64,000 nucleotides of DNA. It comes from Comamonadaceae bacterium CG12_big_fil_rev_8_21_14_0_65_59_15 (GTDB taxonomy: Bacteria; Pseudomonadota; Gammaproteobacteria; Burkholderiales; Burkholderiaceae_C). Of the stretch, positions 18,731-31,120 are shown piece after piece. Positions within the stretch are counted from its first letter, which is position 1. Each line of letters starts with the position of its first letter. A model generated the notes under the pieces. That model was not told the origin of the DNA. It worked only from the letters and a program-made list of their open reading frames with translations, and did not search any database. The stretch is from contig PCUV01000049.1 of the NCBI GenBank assembly GCA_002786915.1, positions 124,001 through 188,000 of the forward strand. The letters run 5' to 3'. The translations under genes and the position numbers were made by a program.

Positions 18731-19677
18731 GGCGCGGCGTAGTCCAGCGAGGCGCTTTGCAGGATCTGCAAACACAATTCGGCATAGCTGATGCCCGCGG
18801 CCTTGGCCGACATCGGCACCAGTGAATGGCCGGTCATGCCCGGGCTGGTGTTGATTTCCAGCAAATAGGGTTGGCGCGTGGCCGCGTCGATCATCACGTC
18901 GGCACGCGCCCAGCCGCGGCAACCCAGGCTCTTGTAGGCTGCCAGTACCAGGCGCTGGATGGCGGCTTCTTCACCCTCAGGCAGGCCACACGGCACCAGG
19001 TACTGGGTGGTGTTCGTGAAGTACTTGTTCTGGTAGTCGTAGTTGCCGTCGGGCGCCACAATGCGAATCACCGGCAAGGCGCGCGCCTGTGCGCCATTGC
19101 CCAGTACCGGTACCGTGACCTCGTCGCCGCTGATGAACTGCTCGCACAGCACCTCGTCGCCAGTACCTGCGGCCAGCGCATAAGCCGCTGCACACTGATC
19201 GACCGCGCTGACCTTGGTTAATCCAATCGTGGAGCCCTCGCGCGCCGGTTTGACAATCATCGGGCTGCCCAGCTCTTCAAACGCCGCCAGCAAGGCAGCG
19301 GCGCTGTCAACCTTTTTCCAGGCCGGTGTCGGCAGGATGTCGGCGCGCCAAATGTGCTTGGTCATGATCTTGTCAATGCCAATGCTTGAGGCCATGACAC
19401 CCGGGCCGGTGTAGGGGATGCCCAGCAACTCCAGCGCGCCTTGCACCGTGCCGTCTTCACCAAAGCGCCCGTGTAGCGCGATGAAGCAGCGGGTAAAACC
19501 CTCGCGCTTCAAATCACCCAGGTCACGCTCGGCGGGGTCAAACGCGTGCGCATGCACGCCCAGGCTTTGCAGGGCCTGCAGCACGCCGGTGCCCGACATG
19601 AGCGACACCTCGCGCTCGGCCGAGCGTCCGCCCATGAGTACGGCAACCTTTTCTTTGTCTAGATCAAATTGCCTCAT
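18727..19677 (-). CDS. ddl: D-alanine--D-alanine ligase
   Basis: ATP-grasp enzyme making the D-Ala-D-Ala dipeptide used by MurF. Motifs: [37 protein letters not shown], and the C-terminal magnesium site [18 protein letters not shown] 19677 gives 316 aa and an ATGA overlap with murC. It is the DdlB-type copy of the dcw cluster. Confidence 0.97.
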   Translation of the reverse strand: MRQFDLDKEKVAVLMGGRSAEREVSLMSGTGVLQALQSLGVHAHAFDPAERDLGDLKREGFTRCFIALHGRFGEDGTVQGALELLGIPYTGPGVMASSIGIDKIMTKHIWRADILPTPAWKKVDSAAALLAAFEELGSPMIVKPAREGSTIGLTKVSAVDQCAAAYALAAGTGDEVLCEQFISGDEVTVPVLGNGAQARALPVIRIVAPDGNYDYQNKYFTNTTQYLVPCGLPEGEEAAIQRLVLAAYKSLGCRGWARADVMIDAATRQPYLLEINTSPGMTGHSLVPMSAKAAGISYAELCLQILQSASLDYAAP

Positions 19678-21107
19678 AGCGCTTGCCCTTCCTGCACAGA
19701 CTGCTGTGAACTCTGTAGCAACTGAACCACTTTTGCACTCACTGCGCCAATCGACCCTGCGCCCATGCACAGCACCACGTCGCCGTCCTTGGCGTTGGCG
19801 GCAATGGCCTGCGGCAAATCGGCGATGTCATCGACAAATACCGGCTCGATCTGACCGGCCACGCGCAGCGCCCGCGCCAGGCTGCGCCCATCGGCCGCCA
19901 CAATCGGGGCTTCGCCAGCGGCGTACACCTCGGTCAGCAACACGGCGTCAGACTGCGCAATCACCTTCACAAAGTCGTCAAAACAGTCGCGCGTGCGGGT
20001 AAAACGGTGCGGCTGAAACGCTAGCAACAAGCGCCGCCCCGGAAAAGCGCCGCGCGCTGCGGCCAGTGTGGCGGCCATTTCACGCGGGTGATGGCCGTAG
20101 TCATCGACCAGCGTGAAGCTGCCGCCGTCGGCGCTGGGCAACTCACCGTAGCGTTGAAAGCGCCGCCCGACACCGGTAAAGCCAGCCAGCGCGCGCAAAA
20201 CCGCAGCATCTTCAATGCCCAGCTCTACCGCCACCGCGATGGCCGACAGCGCGTTGAGCACGTTGTGCCGCCCCGGCAGGTTCAACACCACCGCCAGATC
20301 GGGCAGCACGACACCGTTGCGCCGCCGCACGGTAAAGTGCATTTGCCCGCCCACCGCACGCACATCCACGGCGCGTACCTCGGCGCCCTCGTCAAAGCCG
20401 TAGCTGGTGACCGGGCAGGTCACCTGGGGCACGATCGAGCGCACCGCCGCGTCGTCCATGCACAAGATGGCCGTGCCGTAGAACGGCATCTTGTGCAAAA
20501 AATCGACAAACGCCTGCTTGAGCTTATCGAAATCGTGCCCGTAGGTTTCCATGTGATCGGCGTCGATGTTGGTCACCACCGTCATCACCGGCAGCAGGTT
20601 CAGAAACGACGCGTCCGACTCATCGGCCTCGACCACGATGTAGTCACCCTGGCCCAGGCGGGCGTTGGCACCGGCGCTGTTCAGACGCCCGCCAATCACA
20701 AAGGTGGGGTCCAGCCCGGCCTCGGCCAGCACGCTGGCGACCAGGCTGGTGGTGGTGGTCTTGCCGTGCGTGCCGGCAATGGCAATGCCGGTCTTCAGGC
20801 GCATCAGTTCGGCCAGCATCAAGGCGCGCGGCACCACCGGAATGTGCGCCGCACGTGCGGCCACCACTTCGGGGTTGTCGCCATGCACCGCCGTGGAGGT
20901 GACCACCGCGTCTGCACCAGCGATATGCTCTGCGCCATGGCCGACGTGGGTGCGAATGCCCAGGCTGGCCAGTCGCTGCAAGGTGACACTGTCCGCCTGA
21001 TCCGAACCCGAAATGGTGTAACCGAGATTGAACAGAATTTCGGCGATGCCCGACATACCGACACCGCCGATGCCGACAAAGTGAATGTGCTTGATGGCGT
21101 GCTTCAT
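19674..21107 (-). CDS. murC: UDP-N-acetylmuramate--L-alanine ligase
   Basis: Adds the first amino acid of the peptidoglycan stem. N-terminus [23 protein letters not shown] loop [10 protein letters not shown], and [13 protein letters not shown] C-terminal site ([13 protein letters not shown]) are visible. ATG 21107 overlaps the murG stop (ATGA); 477 aa. Confidence 0.97.
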   Translation of the reverse strand: MKHAIKHIHFVGIGGVGMSGIAEILFNLGYTISGSDQADSVTLQRLASLGIRTHVGHGAEHIAGADAVVTSTAVHGDNPEVVAARAAHIPVVPRALMLAELMRLKTGIAIAGTHGKTTTTSLVASVLAEAGLDPTFVIGGRLNSAGANARLGQGDYIVVEADESDASFLNLLPVMTVVTNIDADHMETYGHDFDKLKQAFVDFLHKMPFYGTAILCMDDAAVRSIVPQVTCPVTSYGFDEGAEVRAVDVRAVGGQMHFTVRRRNGVVLPDLAVVLNLPGRHNVLNALSAIAVAVELGIEDAAVLRALAGFTGVGRRFQRYGELPSADGGSFTLVDDYGHHPREMAATLAAARGAFPGRRLLLAFQPHRFTRTRDCFDDFVKVIAQSDAVLLTEVYAAGEAPIVAADGRSLARALRVAGQIEPVFVDDIADLPQAIAANAKDGDVVLCMGAGSIGAVSAKVVQLLQSSQQSVQEGQAL

Positions 21108-22180
21108 GCGGTCAACTCCTCGCAGGCGGCCACCAGTTGCTGGGTAGCATCGAGTTTTTGCAGCTTTTTGGCGTTCAGCCCCTTCATCAAAAGGTCTGTA
21201 CGCTCTGTATTCAATAGCATCTTGGCCAGTTTTTCTGGTGTCAGTTCGGCTTGCGGCACCAGCCACGCGGCGTTGGCGTCGGCCAGAAAGCGCGCGTTGG
21301 TGGTCTGATGGTCATCCACCGCAAACGGAAACGGCACCAACAGGGCGGCCGCGCCGACAGCGGCAAGCTCTGTCACGGTGCTGGCACCGGCGCGGCAAAT
21401 CACCAGGTCGGCGGCGGCAAAAGCCTGCGCCGTGTCGTCGATGAAGGGGGTCAACTCGGCGCTCACGTCGGCAGCGGCGTAGTTGGCGCGCAGTGCATCG
21501 ATCTGCTTGACGCCACTTTGGTGCAGCACGCTGGGGCGCTGCTCTGGCGGCAGCAGCGCCAGCGCTTTCGGCACGATGTCGTTCAAGGCGCGCGCGCCCA
21601 AGCTGCCACCCACCACCAGCAGTCTCAAAGACCCCGTGCGATCTACAAAGCGCTGCGCCGGATCCGGCACGTGCAAGAACGCCGCACGCAAGGGATTGCC
21701 CACCCAATTCGCACCTGCAATGACATTCGGGAACGCGCTGAACACCCGATCTGCCACTCGGCTCAGCACCTTGTTGGCCATGCCGGCCACCGAGTTTTGC
21801 TCGTGCAGGATCAGCGGGCGACCCAGCAACACGCTCATCATGCCCGCCGGAAAGGTAATGTAGCCGCCCAGCCCCACCACAACGTCGGGGCGCACCCGGC
21901 GCAGCACGCCAATGCTTTGCCAGAACGCCTTGAGCAGGCGCAACGGCAGCAACACGGCGGTTGCCAGCCCCTTGCCACGCAGGCCACCAAAGTCGATGGT
22001 TTCAAAGGCGAAACCCTCTTTCGGAACAAGCTGACTTTCCATGCTGGGACGTTCGCTGCTGCCGCGCCCGCCCAGCCAGTGCACGCGCCAACCCTTGGTG
22101 CGCAAGGCATGCGCCAGCGCCAGCCCCGGAAAAATGTGGCCACCCGTGCCGCCGGCCATGATCAGGGCAACACGATTCAT
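21104..22180 (-). CDS. murG: Lipid II synthase: UDP-GlcNAc transferase MurG
   Basis: Peripheral inner-membrane glycosyltransferase that converts lipid I to lipid [16 protein letters not shown] at the N-terminus, [13 protein letters not shown] in the acceptor side, and the donor-site [14 protein letters not shown] near residue 270 are intact. 358 aa. It overlaps both ftsW (upstream) and murC (downstream) by 4 bases. Confidence 0.97.
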   Translation of the reverse strand: MNRVALIMAGGTGGHIFPGLALAHALRTKGWRVHWLGGRGSSERPSMESQLVPKEGFAFETIDFGGLRGKGLATAVLLPLRLLKAFWQSIGVLRRVRPDVVVGLGGYITFPAGMMSVLLGRPLILHEQNSVAGMANKVLSRVADRVFSAFPNVIAGANWVGNPLRAAFLHVPDPAQRFVDRTGSLRLLVVGGSLGARALNDIVPKALALLPPEQRPSVLHQSGVKQIDALRANYAAADVSAELTPFIDDTAQAFAAADLVICRAGASTVTELAAVGAAALLVPFPFAVDDHQTTNARFLADANAAWLVPQAELTPEKLAKMLLNTERTDLLMKGLNAKKLQKLDATQQLVAACEELTA

Positions 22181-23448
22181 GCCCGGCCTCCGTGCATGAG
22201 CGTTCTGTTTTCTCTATCCACGCGCAGCACCACGGCGACGGCGATCAGGTTGATCAGCACGGCCGAGCCGCCATAGCTCATGAGCGGCAACGTCAGCCCT
22301 TTGGTGGGCAGCGCGCCCAGGTTCACGCCCATGTTGATGAAGGCCTGAAACCCCATCCACACCGCCACGCCCTGCGCCACCAGGCCGGCAAAAACGCGCT
22401 CCAGCGCAATCGCCTGGCGCCCGATCGACATCATGCGGCGCACCAGCCACAGAAACAGGCCGATCACCAGCACCACACCGATCAGGCCAAATTCTTCGCC
22501 AATGACTGCCAGCAAAAAGTCGGTATGCGCTTCGGGCAGCCAATTGAGTTTTTCAACGCTGCCCCCCAGACCCACGCCAAAAATTTCGCCACGCCCAATG
22601 GCGATCAACGAATGCGTGAGCTGGTAGCCCTTGGCCAGCGCGTTGGTTTCGCTCCACGGGTCCAGGTAGGCAAAGATGCGCTCGCGCCGCCACGGACTGG
22701 CCGCGATCATGGCCGCAAAAGCAGCAGTGAGCACAAAGGCAATCAAAAAGAACATGCGAGCGTTCACACCGCCCAAAAACAGGATGCCCATGGCAATCAC
22801 CGCGATCACCATAAAAGCACCCATATCGGGCTCAGCCAGCAACAGCACCCCGACCACGGCCACCGCTGCGCCCATGGGCCAGACGGCGTGGAAGAAGCGC
22901 TCTTTCACATCCATCTTGCGCACCATGTAATCGGCCGCGTACAGCAGCACGGTGAACTTGGCCAGCTCGGACGGCTGAAAGCTCATGGGACCGACACCAA
23001 TCCAGCGCCGCGCGCCATACACCACCTTGCCCAGGTGCGGAATCAACACCAGTACCAGCAGCAACAGCGACAACAAAAACAACGGCCGCGCGGCGCGCTC
23101 CCACACCGCCATCGGCACGGTATAGGTCAGCAACGCGGCCATGAGCGCCAGCAACAACCAAACGGCATGACGCACCAGAAAGTAGGCAGGCGTGTAATTG
23201 GCAAAACGCGGGTTTTCCGGCAACGCGATGGAGGCCGAATACACCATCACCATGCCCCACAGCAACAGCACCACGCACACCCACACCAGCGCCTGGTCAT
23301 AACCCTGTGCACGCCCGGCTGACGCAGCGGTTGCACTCAGGCGCGTCTGCCCCAAGCGCACCGGCAGCACGTCAGCGCTTGCGGCCGGTGCCACACCCAA
23401 CCAGGCCAGTGCCCGCTGCGGCCATGCGGTGACGCTGGCGCCGCTCAT
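22177..23448 (-). CDS. ftsW: Septal peptidoglycan polymerase FtsW (SEDS family)
   Basis: SEDS glycosyltransferase that works with FtsI at the septum. About ten membrane segments; the family signature [20 protein letters not shown] is present, as is the final [12 protein letters not shown]. The 423-aa length includes an N-terminal cytosolic extension of about 45 residues. Overlaps murG and murD by 4 bases each. Confidence 0.96.
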   Translation of the reverse strand: MSGASVTAWPQRALAWLGVAPAASADVLPVRLGQTRLSATAASAGRAQGYDQALVWVCVVLLLWGMVMVYSASIALPENPRFANYTPAYFLVRHAVWLLLALMAALLTYTVPMAVWERAARPLFLLSLLLLVLVLIPHLGKVVYGARRWIGVGPMSFQPSELAKFTVLLYAADYMVRKMDVKERFFHAVWPMGAAVAVVGVLLLAEPDMGAFMVIAVIAMGILFLGGVNARMFFLIAFVLTAAFAAMIAASPWRRERIFAYLDPWSETNALAKGYQLTHSLIAIGRGEIFGVGLGGSVEKLNWLPEAHTDFLLAVIGEEFGLIGVVLVIGLFLWLVRRMMSIGRQAIALERVFAGLVAQGVAVWMGFQAFINMGVNLGALPTKGLTLPLMSYGGSAVLINLIAVAVVLRVDRENRTLMHGGRA

Positions 23449-24962
23449 GGTTGCACCTCCAGATCACTACCCGCGTCCAGCGCCAGGTCACGCACCGCCT
23501 GCACAAAAGCGCGCGCGCGGTGCTCGTAGTTGTCAAACATGTCAAAACTGGCACAGGCGGGCGACATCAGCACCGCGTCACCCGCACGGGCTTGCGCGCT
23601 GGCGGTGGCCACCGCAGCCTCCATGCTGGCAGCCTCCATCACGGGCACGCCGGTGTCCATCAGCGCAGCGCGAATCAGCGGCGCATCGCGCCCGATCAGC
23701 ACCACGGCGCGCACATGGCGACGCACCGGCTCGGCCAGCGGGCCAAAGTCCTGCCCCTTGCCTTCACCGCCCAAAATCACCACCACCTTGCGCTCCGCAC
23801 CCAGCCCCAGCAGCGCCGCCACGGTGGCCCCCACATTGGTGCCCTTGCTGTCGTCAAAGTACTCCGCCCCTTGCAGCGTCGCAATGGCTTGCACCCGGTG
23901 CGGTTCGCCCCGGTACTCACGCAAACCGTACAACAGGGGCGCCAGTGCGCAACCGGCGCTGCTGGCCAGCGCCAGCGCCGACAACGCGTTGACGGCGTTG
24001 TGGCGCCCGCGAATGCGCAACGCATCGGCAGGCATCAGGCGCTGAATGAACAACTCGTCCGCTTCCATGCCGCGCTTGCGCCCGACTTCATCGGCTTGTT
24101 GGGCGCGCACCAACCAGGTCATGCCGTTGACCGATTCAATACCAAAGTCGCCCGGCCGACGCGGCATGTCACCACCAAACAACATACAGGGGCGCTGCTG
24201 GAATTTTTGGCCTTTGGTCTTGGTCGCTGGCGGCAGCATGCGCATGACCTCTTCGTCTTCACGGTTGAGCACCATCATGCCCTGCTGACCAAAAATACGG
24301 CTCTTGGCAGCGATGTAGGCGGCCATGGAGCCGTGCCAGTCCAGATGGTCCTGCGTGATGTTGAGCACCGTGGCAGCGGTTGGCTCAAAGTCATGCAAGC
24401 CATCGAGCTGAAAGCTGGAGAGCTCCAGCACCCAGACCTGCGGCAGCGCGTCAGCATCCAGCGCTTGCGCCAAGGTATCAAGCAGCGTGGGGCCGATGTT
24501 GCCCGCCACCGCCACTGATTTTCCGGCGCGTTCCACCAGTTGTCCGGTCAGCGAGGTCACCGTGGTCTTGCCGTTGGTACCGGTGATGGCCAGCACCACG
24601 GGCGCATAGCCGCGCTGCGTTTTAAGCTGCGCCAGCGCTTGCGCATACAAACCCAATTCGCCTGCAGCCCAGAGGCCCATGGCGCTGGCCGCTTCTGTTA
24701 CAGGAGCAACCTGGGCCGGGCTCAAGCCCGGGCTTTTGAACACAGCACGCACATCGGTACCCGCAACCAGCGTGGCATCGAACGCGCCGCTGACAAACTG
24801 CGCGGCGGGCAGCTCACGCTGCAACGTGGCCAGTTGCGGCGGTGCCGCGCGTGTATCGGCCACCGTAACGCGTGCGCCACAGCGCGCGCACCAGCGCGCC
24901 ATCGCCAAACCGGAAGCGCCCAGGCCCAGGATCAGCACGTGTTGGTCTTTGAGATACTGCAT
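23445..24962 (-). CDS. murD: UDP-N-acetylmuramoyl-L-alanine--D-glutamate ligase
   Basis: Adds D-Glu to the stem peptide. Starts [24 protein letters not shown] loop [12 protein letters not shown]. At 505 aa it is longer than E. coli MurD (438) because of inserted loops, for example around residues 270-320. ATG 24962 follows mraY by 2 bases; the longer frame would overlap mraY. Confidence 0.96.
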   Translation of the reverse strand: MQYLKDQHVLILGLGASGLAMARWCARCGARVTVADTRAAPPQLATLQRELPAAQFVSGAFDATLVAGTDVRAVFKSPGLSPAQVAPVTEAASAMGLWAAGELGLYAQALAQLKTQRGYAPVVLAITGTNGKTTVTSLTGQLVERAGKSVAVAGNIGPTLLDTLAQALDADALPQVWVLELSSFQLDGLHDFEPTAATVLNITQDHLDWHGSMAAYIAAKSRIFGQQGMMVLNREDEEVMRMLPPATKTKGQKFQQRPCMLFGGDMPRRPGDFGIESVNGMTWLVRAQQADEVGRKRGMEADELFIQRLMPADALRIRGRHNAVNALSALALASSAGCALAPLLYGLREYRGEPHRVQAIATLQGAEYFDDSKGTNVGATVAALLGLGAERKVVVILGGEGKGQDFGPLAEPVRRHVRAVVLIGRDAPLIRAALMDTGVPVMEAASMEAAVATASAQARAGDAVLMSPACASFDMFDNYEHRARAFVQAVRDLALDAGSDLEVQP

Positions 24963-24964
24963 GG

Positions 24965-26143
24965 CTATCTCAGCTTCAAGGTGGACAAGCCGACCAGGCA
25001 CAACAGCATGGTGATGATCCAGAAGCGCACCACCACCTGCGTTTCCTTCCAGCCCGACTTTTCAAAATGGTGGTGCAGCGGGGCCATCTTCAGGATGCGC
25101 TGGCCAATACCGGTGGTCTTCTTGGTGTACTTGAAGTAAATCACCTGCAGCATCACCGACAGCGCCTCAACGACAAACACGCCGCCCATGATCGCCAGCA
25201 CAATTTCTTGCCGCACGATGATGGCGATGGTGCCCAACGCGCCGCCCAGTGCCAGCGCACCCACGTCGCCCATGAAGACCTGCGCCGGGTGCGTGTTGAA
25301 CCACAAAAACGCCAACCCGGCGCCGCCCATGGCGGCGCAGAAAATCATCAGCTCACCCGCCCCAGCAATGTGCGGGATCAGCAAATAGCGCGCAAACACC
25401 ACATTGCCGGTCACATAAGCAAAAATGCCCAGGCAGCTACCCACCATCACCACCGGCATGATGGCCAACCCGTCCAGACCGTCGGTCAGGTTGACCGCGT
25501 TGCTCGAACCCACAATCACCAGGTACGACAGGATCACAAAACCCAGCACGCCCAGCGGGTAGCTGATTTCCTTGAAGAACGGCACCATCAACCCGGCCTT
25601 AGGCGGCAAACTCAGGTCAAAGCCCGACTGCACCCAGGTAAAGAACAGCTCAAGCACGCGGTAGTTGGTGTTCTCGGAAATGGAAAACACCAGGTACAGC
25701 GCGGCCAGCAGGCCGATGGCCGACTGCCAGAAGTATTTTTCGCGCGAGCGCATGCCTTCGGGGTCCTTGTTGACCACCTTGCGCCAGTCATCGACCCAGC
25801 CGATGGCGCCAAAACCCAGCGTCACGATCAGCACGATCCAGACAAAGCGGTTGCTCCAGTCAAACCACAGCAGGGTGGACACCGCAATGCAGAGCAGAAT
25901 CAGCACGCCGCCCATGGTGGGTGTGCCGCTTTTGCTCAGGTGCGACTCCATGCCGTAGCCGCGAATCGGCTGACCAATCTTGAGCTCGGCCAGGCGGCGG
26001 ATCACCCATGGCCCGGCAGCCAGTCCCATCAGCAGCGCCGTCATGGCCGCCATCACGGCACGAAAGGTCTGGTACTGGAACACGCGCGTCCAGCCCCACT
26101 CAGGGCCGAGCGTCTGCAACCATTGCGCCAGCCAGATCAGCAT
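24965..26143 (-). CDS. mraY: Phospho-N-acetylmuramoyl-pentapeptide transferase MraY
   Basis: Integral enzyme that forms lipid I on undecaprenyl phosphate. Ten membrane segments; the catalytic Asp-rich sites LTDGLDGLA and [15 protein letters not shown], and the C-terminal MAPLHHHFE motif are present. 392 aa. Its start overlaps the 3' end of murEF by 7 bases. Confidence 0.97.
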   Translation of the reverse strand: MLIWLAQWLQTLGPEWGWTRVFQYQTFRAVMAAMTALLMGLAAGPWVIRRLAELKIGQPIRGYGMESHLSKSGTPTMGGVLILLCIAVSTLLWFDWSNRFVWIVLIVTLGFGAIGWVDDWRKVVNKDPEGMRSREKYFWQSAIGLLAALYLVFSISENTNYRVLELFFTWVQSGFDLSLPPKAGLMVPFFKEISYPLGVLGFVILSYLVIVGSSNAVNLTDGLDGLAIMPVVMVGSCLGIFAYVTGNVVFARYLLIPHIAGAGELMIFCAAMGGAGLAFLWFNTHPAQVFMGDVGALALGGALGTIAIIVRQEIVLAIMGGVFVVEALSVMLQVIYFKYTKKTTGIGQRILKMAPLHHHFEKSGWKETQVVVRFWIITMLLCLVGLSTLKLR

Positions 26144-29112
26144 GTGGTTCCCCCTGCGTCGGGCGTGGTAGCAGCAAGCACCGCCTGCACCACGCGTTCC
26201 ATCTTCATGAAGCGCGAGCCCTTCACCAGCACGCTGGCCACGCCCGGCAGCTCGGCCAGCACCTCAGCCTGCAACGCCTCAATGTCGGCCAGTACCTGGA
26301 TGGCTTTAAATTGCATAGCTGCTTGCGCAATAGCGACGCCGGTTACAAGCACTTTTTCTATCTTTTTTTCCAGCGCATAGCGCAGTGCCTCGGCATGGAA
26401 CGTGGGTCCCTGGTCACCCACCTCCCCCATGTCACCCAGTACCAGCAGGCGCGGGCCGGGCAAGGCAGCGAGCACGTCGGTGGCGGCGCGCACCGAATCG
26501 GGGTTGGCGTTGTAGGTGTCGTCCACCAGCGTGAAACTGCGCCCCTGATGGGCCACCTGCAACGCCCGGCTGCGCCCTTTGACCGGCTCAAAAGCGCTCA
26601 GACCTTGGGCAATGGCTGCCATGGGCACGCCCGCAGCCAACGCGCAGGACAGCGCCGCCAGAGAGTTCTTGACGTTGTGCACGCCGGCAATGTGCAGGGT
26701 GTAGCTCACCGCGCCCGCAGGCGTGGCCGCACGCACCTGCCAAGCGGCGTGCTCCCAGGTGGCGCTCAGCGCAAACACGTCGGCATCGGTCGCAGCGTCC
26801 ATGGCAAAACGCAGCGTACGCCGCGCGCCCGCCAGCGCCGCCCACACCCCGCTGAAGGCATCGTCCGCTGGGAAAACCGCCACGCCGTCGGCAGGCAGGG
26901 CACGGATGACCGAGCCGTTTTCTTGCGCCACCGCCTGCACCGTCTGCATGAATTCCAGATGCTCACGCTGCGCGTTGTTCACCAGCGCCACGGTCGGCTG
27001 TGCGATCGCTGCCAGCGCCGCAATTTCACCGGGATGGTTCATGCCCATCTCGACCACGGCGATCTGGTGCGTCGGGCGTAGCCGCAGCACCGTCTGCGGT
27101 ACGCCAATGTCGTTGTTCAGATTGCCTTGGGTGGCCAGCACCGCCTCGCCCCGGTAGGCGCGCAGGATCGAGGCAATCATCTGCGTCACCGTGGTTTTGC
27201 CGTTGCTGCCGGTGACACCGATCAGCGGCAGCACATATTGGGTGCGGTAGCCAAGCGCCAGTTGCCCCAGCGCCTGGCGCGCATCAGGCACTTGCCAACC
27301 TGACAAGCCCACCTGAACCAATTTGTCCGCCGCCTGGTCGCCCTGGCACACGGCGGCCAGCGCGCCCTTGGCACGCACCTCGGCCAAGAAGTCGCTGGCG
27401 TCAAAGTGCTCGCCGCGCAGCGCCACAAACAGGTCCCCCGGCGCAACGCTGCGCGAGTCGGTCTGCACGCGGCCAAAACCCAGCGTGGTGCCGTCTGCCA
27501 GCCCCACTGGCGTGGCCGAGCTCAGCCAGCCGGTCACTTGTGCCGCCGTCATCATCAGCGCCGCCGACGCACCCCCTTGGGACGGTGAAGACGTGGTCTC
27601 ACGCGCTGCCCCGACGCGCAGTGCCAGTGCCTGGCGCGCCTGCGCCAGGTCTGAAAACGGCAGACGTTGCCCCTTGATTTCCTGATAGTCCTCGTGCCCC
27701 TTGCCCGCGATCAGCAGCACGTCGCAGGAAGCGGCCGATTGAATCGCCTGCGCAATGGCGCGCGCGCGATCGGGCTCAACCCGCACGCCAGGCACCTCTT
27801 CCAGGCCCAGCAGTATCTGGCTGATGATCGCATCCATGGCCTCACTGCGCGGGTTGTCGCTGGTGACCACAATCTGATCGGCACGGCGCGCAGCCACTGC
27901 CCCCATCAACGGGCGTTTGCTCGTATCTCGGTCGCCGCCACAACCAAAAACGCACCACAACTGCCCCCCACGACGCTGCGCCAACGGCCGCAGTGCTTGT
28001 AGCGCCTTGTCCAGCGCGTCGGGTGTGTGCGCGTAGTCCACCGCCACCAGCGGTTGATGCGGCTGGTTGAGGCACTCCATACGACCCGGCACGGGGGTCA
28101 GCGCAGCGCAGGCCTGCACCGCGTCTGGCAACGCAACACCCAGTGTGCGCAGCGCAGCGATCACCCCCAGCAGGTTGGCCACGTTGTAGTCACCCACCAG
28201 TTGCGTGACCAGTCGCACCCGTTGTGAGCCCTCAACCACGTCAAAGCACACGCCGCCACTGGCATGCTCGATGCCTTGCGCCTGCAAGCGCGCAGCGTTG
28301 CCGACACCGTCCAGCATCGACACGGTCCACAGCGCCAGCTCCGCAGCTTGTGCATGCCCGGCCAACTGCTGTGCCAACGTGGCACCAAACGCATCGTCCA
28401 CATTGATGACCGCCGCGCGCAAACCGGGCCAGTCAAACAGCGCCGCCTTGGCCTGCCCGTAAGCGGCCATGTCGCCGTGGTAGTCCAGATGATCTTGTGT
28501 CAGATTGGTCAACAGCGCGGTGTGCACATGCGTGCCGTCCAGCCGGTGTTCCTGCAAACCGATGGAAGACGCCTCCATGGCGCACGCCTGCGCGCCATCG
28601 GCCACAAACCGCGCCAGCGCCGACTGCAAGCCAGGCGCGTCGGGTGTGGTGAGCCCCGTGGCCACCAGGTCGGGCGGATAACCCACACCCAAAGTACCGA
28701 TCAGCCCGCACTGCATCTGCGCTGACTGCTTCAGATTTGAGAGTGCCTGGGCGATCCACCAGGCACTCGACGTTTTGCCGTTGGTGCCGGTGACCGCCAC
28801 CACCTTGAGCTTGCTGCTGGGCGCATCAAAAAAATGCGCCGCCATCGGGCCGCTATCGGCTTGCAGCCCGGCGTAGCTGGACACGCGCGCATCGCTCCAC
28901 TCGAAATGATCCGCACCCTCAGCTTCCACCAGGCACGCCGAAGCACCCGCCTGTAGCGCTGCACTGACGTGACCGCGCGCATCAAACCGCGCCCCCGGCC
29001 AGGCCAGAAAGCCGTCCCCCGGCTGTAGCTTGCGGCTGTCACAGCCCAAGCCGATGCAGCCCATCGTGCGCAGCCACTGCGCCGCCTGTTCATGGGTGTG
29101 CAGCTGTTGCAT
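26137..29112 (-). CDS. murE-murF: Bifunctional MurE-MurF ligase fusion
   Basis: One 991-aa frame carries two consecutive Mur ligases that are normally separate. Residues 1 to about 500 are MurE (ATP loop [17 protein letters not shown] motif in [11 protein letters not shown], which marks meso-diaminopimelate as substrate). After a linker of about 25 residues, MurF starts near residue 522 ([11 protein letters not shown]) with ATP loop [13 protein letters not shown]. The two steps, addition of meso-DAP and then of D-Ala-D-Ala, are consecutive. MurE-MurF fusions are known in Bordetella and other Burkholderiales. The MurF C-terminus (about residues 915-936) contains a candidate dispersed element. 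Confidence 0.96.
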   Translation of the reverse strand: MQQLHTHEQAAQWLRTMGCIGLGCDSRKLQPGDGFLAWPGARFDARGHVSAALQAGASACLVEAEGADHFEWSDARVSSYAGLQADSGPMAAHFFDAPSSKLKVVAVTGTNGKTSSAWWIAQALSNLKQSAQMQCGLIGTLGVGYPPDLVATGLTTPDAPGLQSALARFVADGAQACAMEASSIGLQEHRLDGTHVHTALLTNLTQDHLDYHGDMAAYGQAKAALFDWPGLRAAVINVDDAFGATLAQQLAGHAQAAELALWTVSMLDGVGNAARLQAQGIEHASGGVCFDVVEGSQRVRLVTQLVGDYNVANLLGVIAALRTLGVALPDAVQACAALTPVPGRMECLNQPHQPLVAVDYAHTPDALDKALQALRPLAQRRGGQLWCVFGCGGDRDTSKRPLMGAVAARRADQIVVTSDNPRSEAMDAIISQILLGLEEVPGVRVEPDRARAIAQAIQSAASCDVLLIAGKGHEDYQEIKGQRLPFSDLAQARQALALRVGAARETTSSPSQGGASAALMMTAAQVTGWLSSATPVGLADGTTLGFGRVQTDSRSVAPGDLFVALRGEHFDASDFLAEVRAKGALAAVCQGDQAADKLVQVGLSGWQVPDARQALGQLALGYRTQYVLPLIGVTGSNGKTTVTQMIASILRAYRGEAVLATQGNLNNDIGVPQTVLRLRPTHQIAVVEMGMNHPGEIAALAAIAQPTVALVNNAQREHLEFMQTVQAVAQENGSVIRALPADGVAVFPADDAFSGVWAALAGARRTLRFAMDAATDADVFALSATWEHAAWQVRAATPAGAVSYTLHIAGVHNVKNSLAALSCALAAGVPMAAIAQGLSAFEPVKGRSRALQVAHQGRSFTLVDDTYNANPDSVRAATDVLAALPGPRLLVLGDMGEVGDQGPTFHAEALRYALEKKIEKVLVTGVAIAQAAMQFKAIQVLADIEALQAEVLAELPGVASVLVKGSRFMKMERVVQAVLAATTPDAGGTTC
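26305..26370 (+). repeat. Dispersed palindromic element, copy 2 (in murF), degenerate
   Basis: Plus strand reads AAATTGCATAGCTGCTTGCG, then CAATAGCGACGCCGG, then TTACAAGCACTTTTTC. The left part matches the family core (ATAGCTGCTTGCGC); the right arm is recognisable only as TTACAAGC. It encodes, in reverse, residues about 915-936 of MurE-MurF. Confidence 0.45.
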
Positions 29113-30845
29113 TAGAAACTTTCCTCCACCGCTTCGGTCACCACTTGCGGCTTAACCGACATGTCGGGCGCCACGCCCAACACACGCAGCGTCTGCTGTA
29201 CCGTTTTGCTGAACACCGGCGCGGCCACGTCACCGCCGAAGTACTGCCCGTTGCTGGGCTCGTCGATCATCACCGCCACCGCAATGCGCGGCGCGTCGAT
29301 GGGGGCCAGGCCAGCAAACACGCCACGGTACTTTTTGCCTGCATAGCCACGCCCTTCCTGCTTGTGCGCGGTACCGGTTTTTCCACCCACGGAATAACCC
29401 ATCGTTTGCGCCTTGGGCGCAGTCCCACCGGGGCCAGTGACCAGGTGCAGCATATGACGCATATCACGCGCCACTTGGGGCTTGATCACTGGCGTACCCG
29501 TCACCGGCTGCGTCACCTTGAGCAGCGACAGCGGTACCAGGTCACCGTCGCGTCCAAACACGGTGTACGCGTGCGCCAACTGCATCAGGCTCACCGACAC
29601 GCCGTAGCCGTAGCTCATGGTCGCCTGCTCGATCGGGCGCCAGCTCTTGTAGGGACGCAGCCGCCCGCTCACTGCGCCAGGAAAGGGTAATTGGGGTTTT
29701 TGCCCAAAGCCAACGTTGCTGTACATCTCCCACATCTCGCGCGCGGGTAACTGCAGTGCGATCTTGGCGGTACCGATGTTGCTTGACTTCTGTATCACCT
29801 CAGTCACGCTAAGCAGACCATGCACGTGCGAATCGCTAATGGTCGCGCTGCCGATGGTCAGCCGCCCAGGAGCCGTCTGCACCTGTGTGTCGGGTGTGAC
29901 GCGACCGCTGTCGAGTGCCAGCGAGATGACGAACGGCTTCATGGTCGAGCCGGGCTCAAAACTGTCGGTCAAGGCCCGGTTGCGCAATTGCTCGCCACTC
30001 AGGCTGTGGCGCTTGCCAGGGGTGAAGCTCGGGTAGTTGGCCAGCGCCAGCACTTCACCGCTTTGAACATCCAGCACCACGATGCTACCGGCCTTGGCCT
30101 TGTGTGCTAGCACCGCTTCCTTGAGTATCTGGTAAGCAAAAAACTGCACCTTGCTGTCCAGACTGAGCTGCAGGTCACGCCCGTCCAGAGGCGCCACCTG
30201 TTCGCCCACGTCTTCCACCACGCGCCCCATGCGGTCCTTGATGACACGCCGTGAACCGTCTCGCCCGCGCAGTTGCTTCTCAAACGTGAGTTCCATGCCC
30301 TCCTGGCCCCGGTCTTCCACATTGGTAAAGCCCACCACATGCGCGGCGGTTTCACCCTCAGGGTAGTGGCGTTTGTATTCCTTGCGCTGGTAAATGCCCT
30401 TGATCTTGAGCGCTTCAATCTCGCGCCATACCGGCTCGTCCACCTGACGCTTGAGCCAGACAAACGTCTTGTCCTCGTCCTCCAACTTTTTATATAGGTC
30501 AGCGAGCGACATACCCATCAAGCGGGCCAGCTTTTTCAGGTTCTGCGGATTGCGATCGACGTCTTCCGGGATTGCCCAGACGCTGGGTGCCGGGATGCTG
30601 GTGGCCAGCACCACGCCATTGCGGTCCAGGATGCGGCCCCGGCTAGCTGGCAGCGTCAGGGTGCGTCCGTAGCGCACCTCACCCTGCTTCTGGAAAAAGT
30701 CATTGCCCAGCACCTGGATGTACACCGCACGCCCCACCAGCGCGGCAAACGCCAGCGCCATCGCGGCCACAATGAACTTGCTGCGCCACACCGGCGTGGG
30801 CGTTGCCAACAACGGGCTGGAGGTATAGGCGATGCTGCGGCTCAT
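29112..30845 (-). CDS. ftsI: Septal transpeptidase FtsI (penicillin-binding protein 3)
   Basis: Class B PBP that cross-links septal peptidoglycan with FtsW. One N-terminal membrane helix (about residues 24-43), PBP dimerisation domain, then the transpeptidase with SxxK as STMK, SxN as SSN and KTG as GGKTGTA. 577 aa, normal. It overlaps ftsL by 4 bases and shares one base with murEF. Confidence 0.97.
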   Translation of the reverse strand: MSRSIAYTSSPLLATPTPVWRSKFIVAAMALAFAALVGRAVYIQVLGNDFFQKQGEVRYGRTLTLPASRGRILDRNGVVLATSIPAPSVWAIPEDVDRNPQNLKKLARLMGMSLADLYKKLEDEDKTFVWLKRQVDEPVWREIEALKIKGIYQRKEYKRHYPEGETAAHVVGFTNVEDRGQEGMELTFEKQLRGRDGSRRVIKDRMGRVVEDVGEQVAPLDGRDLQLSLDSKVQFFAYQILKEAVLAHKAKAGSIVVLDVQSGEVLALANYPSFTPGKRHSLSGEQLRNRALTDSFEPGSTMKPFVISLALDSGRVTPDTQVQTAPGRLTIGSATISDSHVHGLLSVTEVIQKSSNIGTAKIALQLPAREMWEMYSNVGFGQKPQLPFPGAVSGRLRPYKSWRPIEQATMSYGYGVSVSLMQLAHAYTVFGRDGDLVPLSLLKVTQPVTGTPVIKPQVARDMRHMLHLVTGPGGTAPKAQTMGYSVGGKTGTAHKQEGRGYAGKKYRGVFAGLAPIDAPRIAVAVMIDEPSNGQYFGGDVAAPVFSKTVQQTLRVLGVAPDMSVKPQVVTEAVEESF

Positions 30846-31120
30846 GGCGTTGCGCTGGCGGGCTGCGCCACATAAACGGTGATGGCCGGGTTGACCGGGC
30901 GCATGTGCAGCTTGGACCGTGCCAGCTGCTCAACGCGTGCTGAAGTGGCTTGCGCGCGCTTATCAAGCTGCAAGCGGTCTTGCTCCAACGCCAGCTTGCG
31001 CTCCTGCGCGTGGGCACGGTCGAGTTCGGCGTAAAGCTGGCGCGACTCGTACTGCACCTTCACCAAGTACAGCGCGCTGGCCACCACCGCCAGTAGCAAA
31101 AACAGGTTCAAGCGCGTCAT
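30842..31120 (-). CDS. ftsL: Cell division protein FtsL
   Basis: Short bitopic divisome protein, 92 aa: a very short cytosolic start, one membrane helix ([17 protein letters not shown]) and a periplasmic heptad coiled coil ending in a Pro-rich tail. Recognised by size, topology and position between rsmH and ftsI, with 4-base overlaps on both sides. Confidence 0.94.
   Translation of the reverse strand: MTRLNLFLLLAVVASALYLVKVQYESRQLYAELDRAHAQERKLALEQDRLQLDKRAQATSARVEQLARSKLHMRPVNPAITVYVAQPASATP

Noticed and set aside
21190..21235. Possible tenth dispersed element at the 3' end of murG
   Set aside because: Only a short piece (GGTCTGTACGCTCTG...AATAGC) resembles the family; too weak to list as a copy.
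20088..21308. 406-codon plus-strand frame opposite murC
   Set aside because: His/Arg/Gln-rich antisense shadow of murC. Similar long shadows opposite hslU, ftsA, ftsW, murD and mraY were dropped for the same reason.
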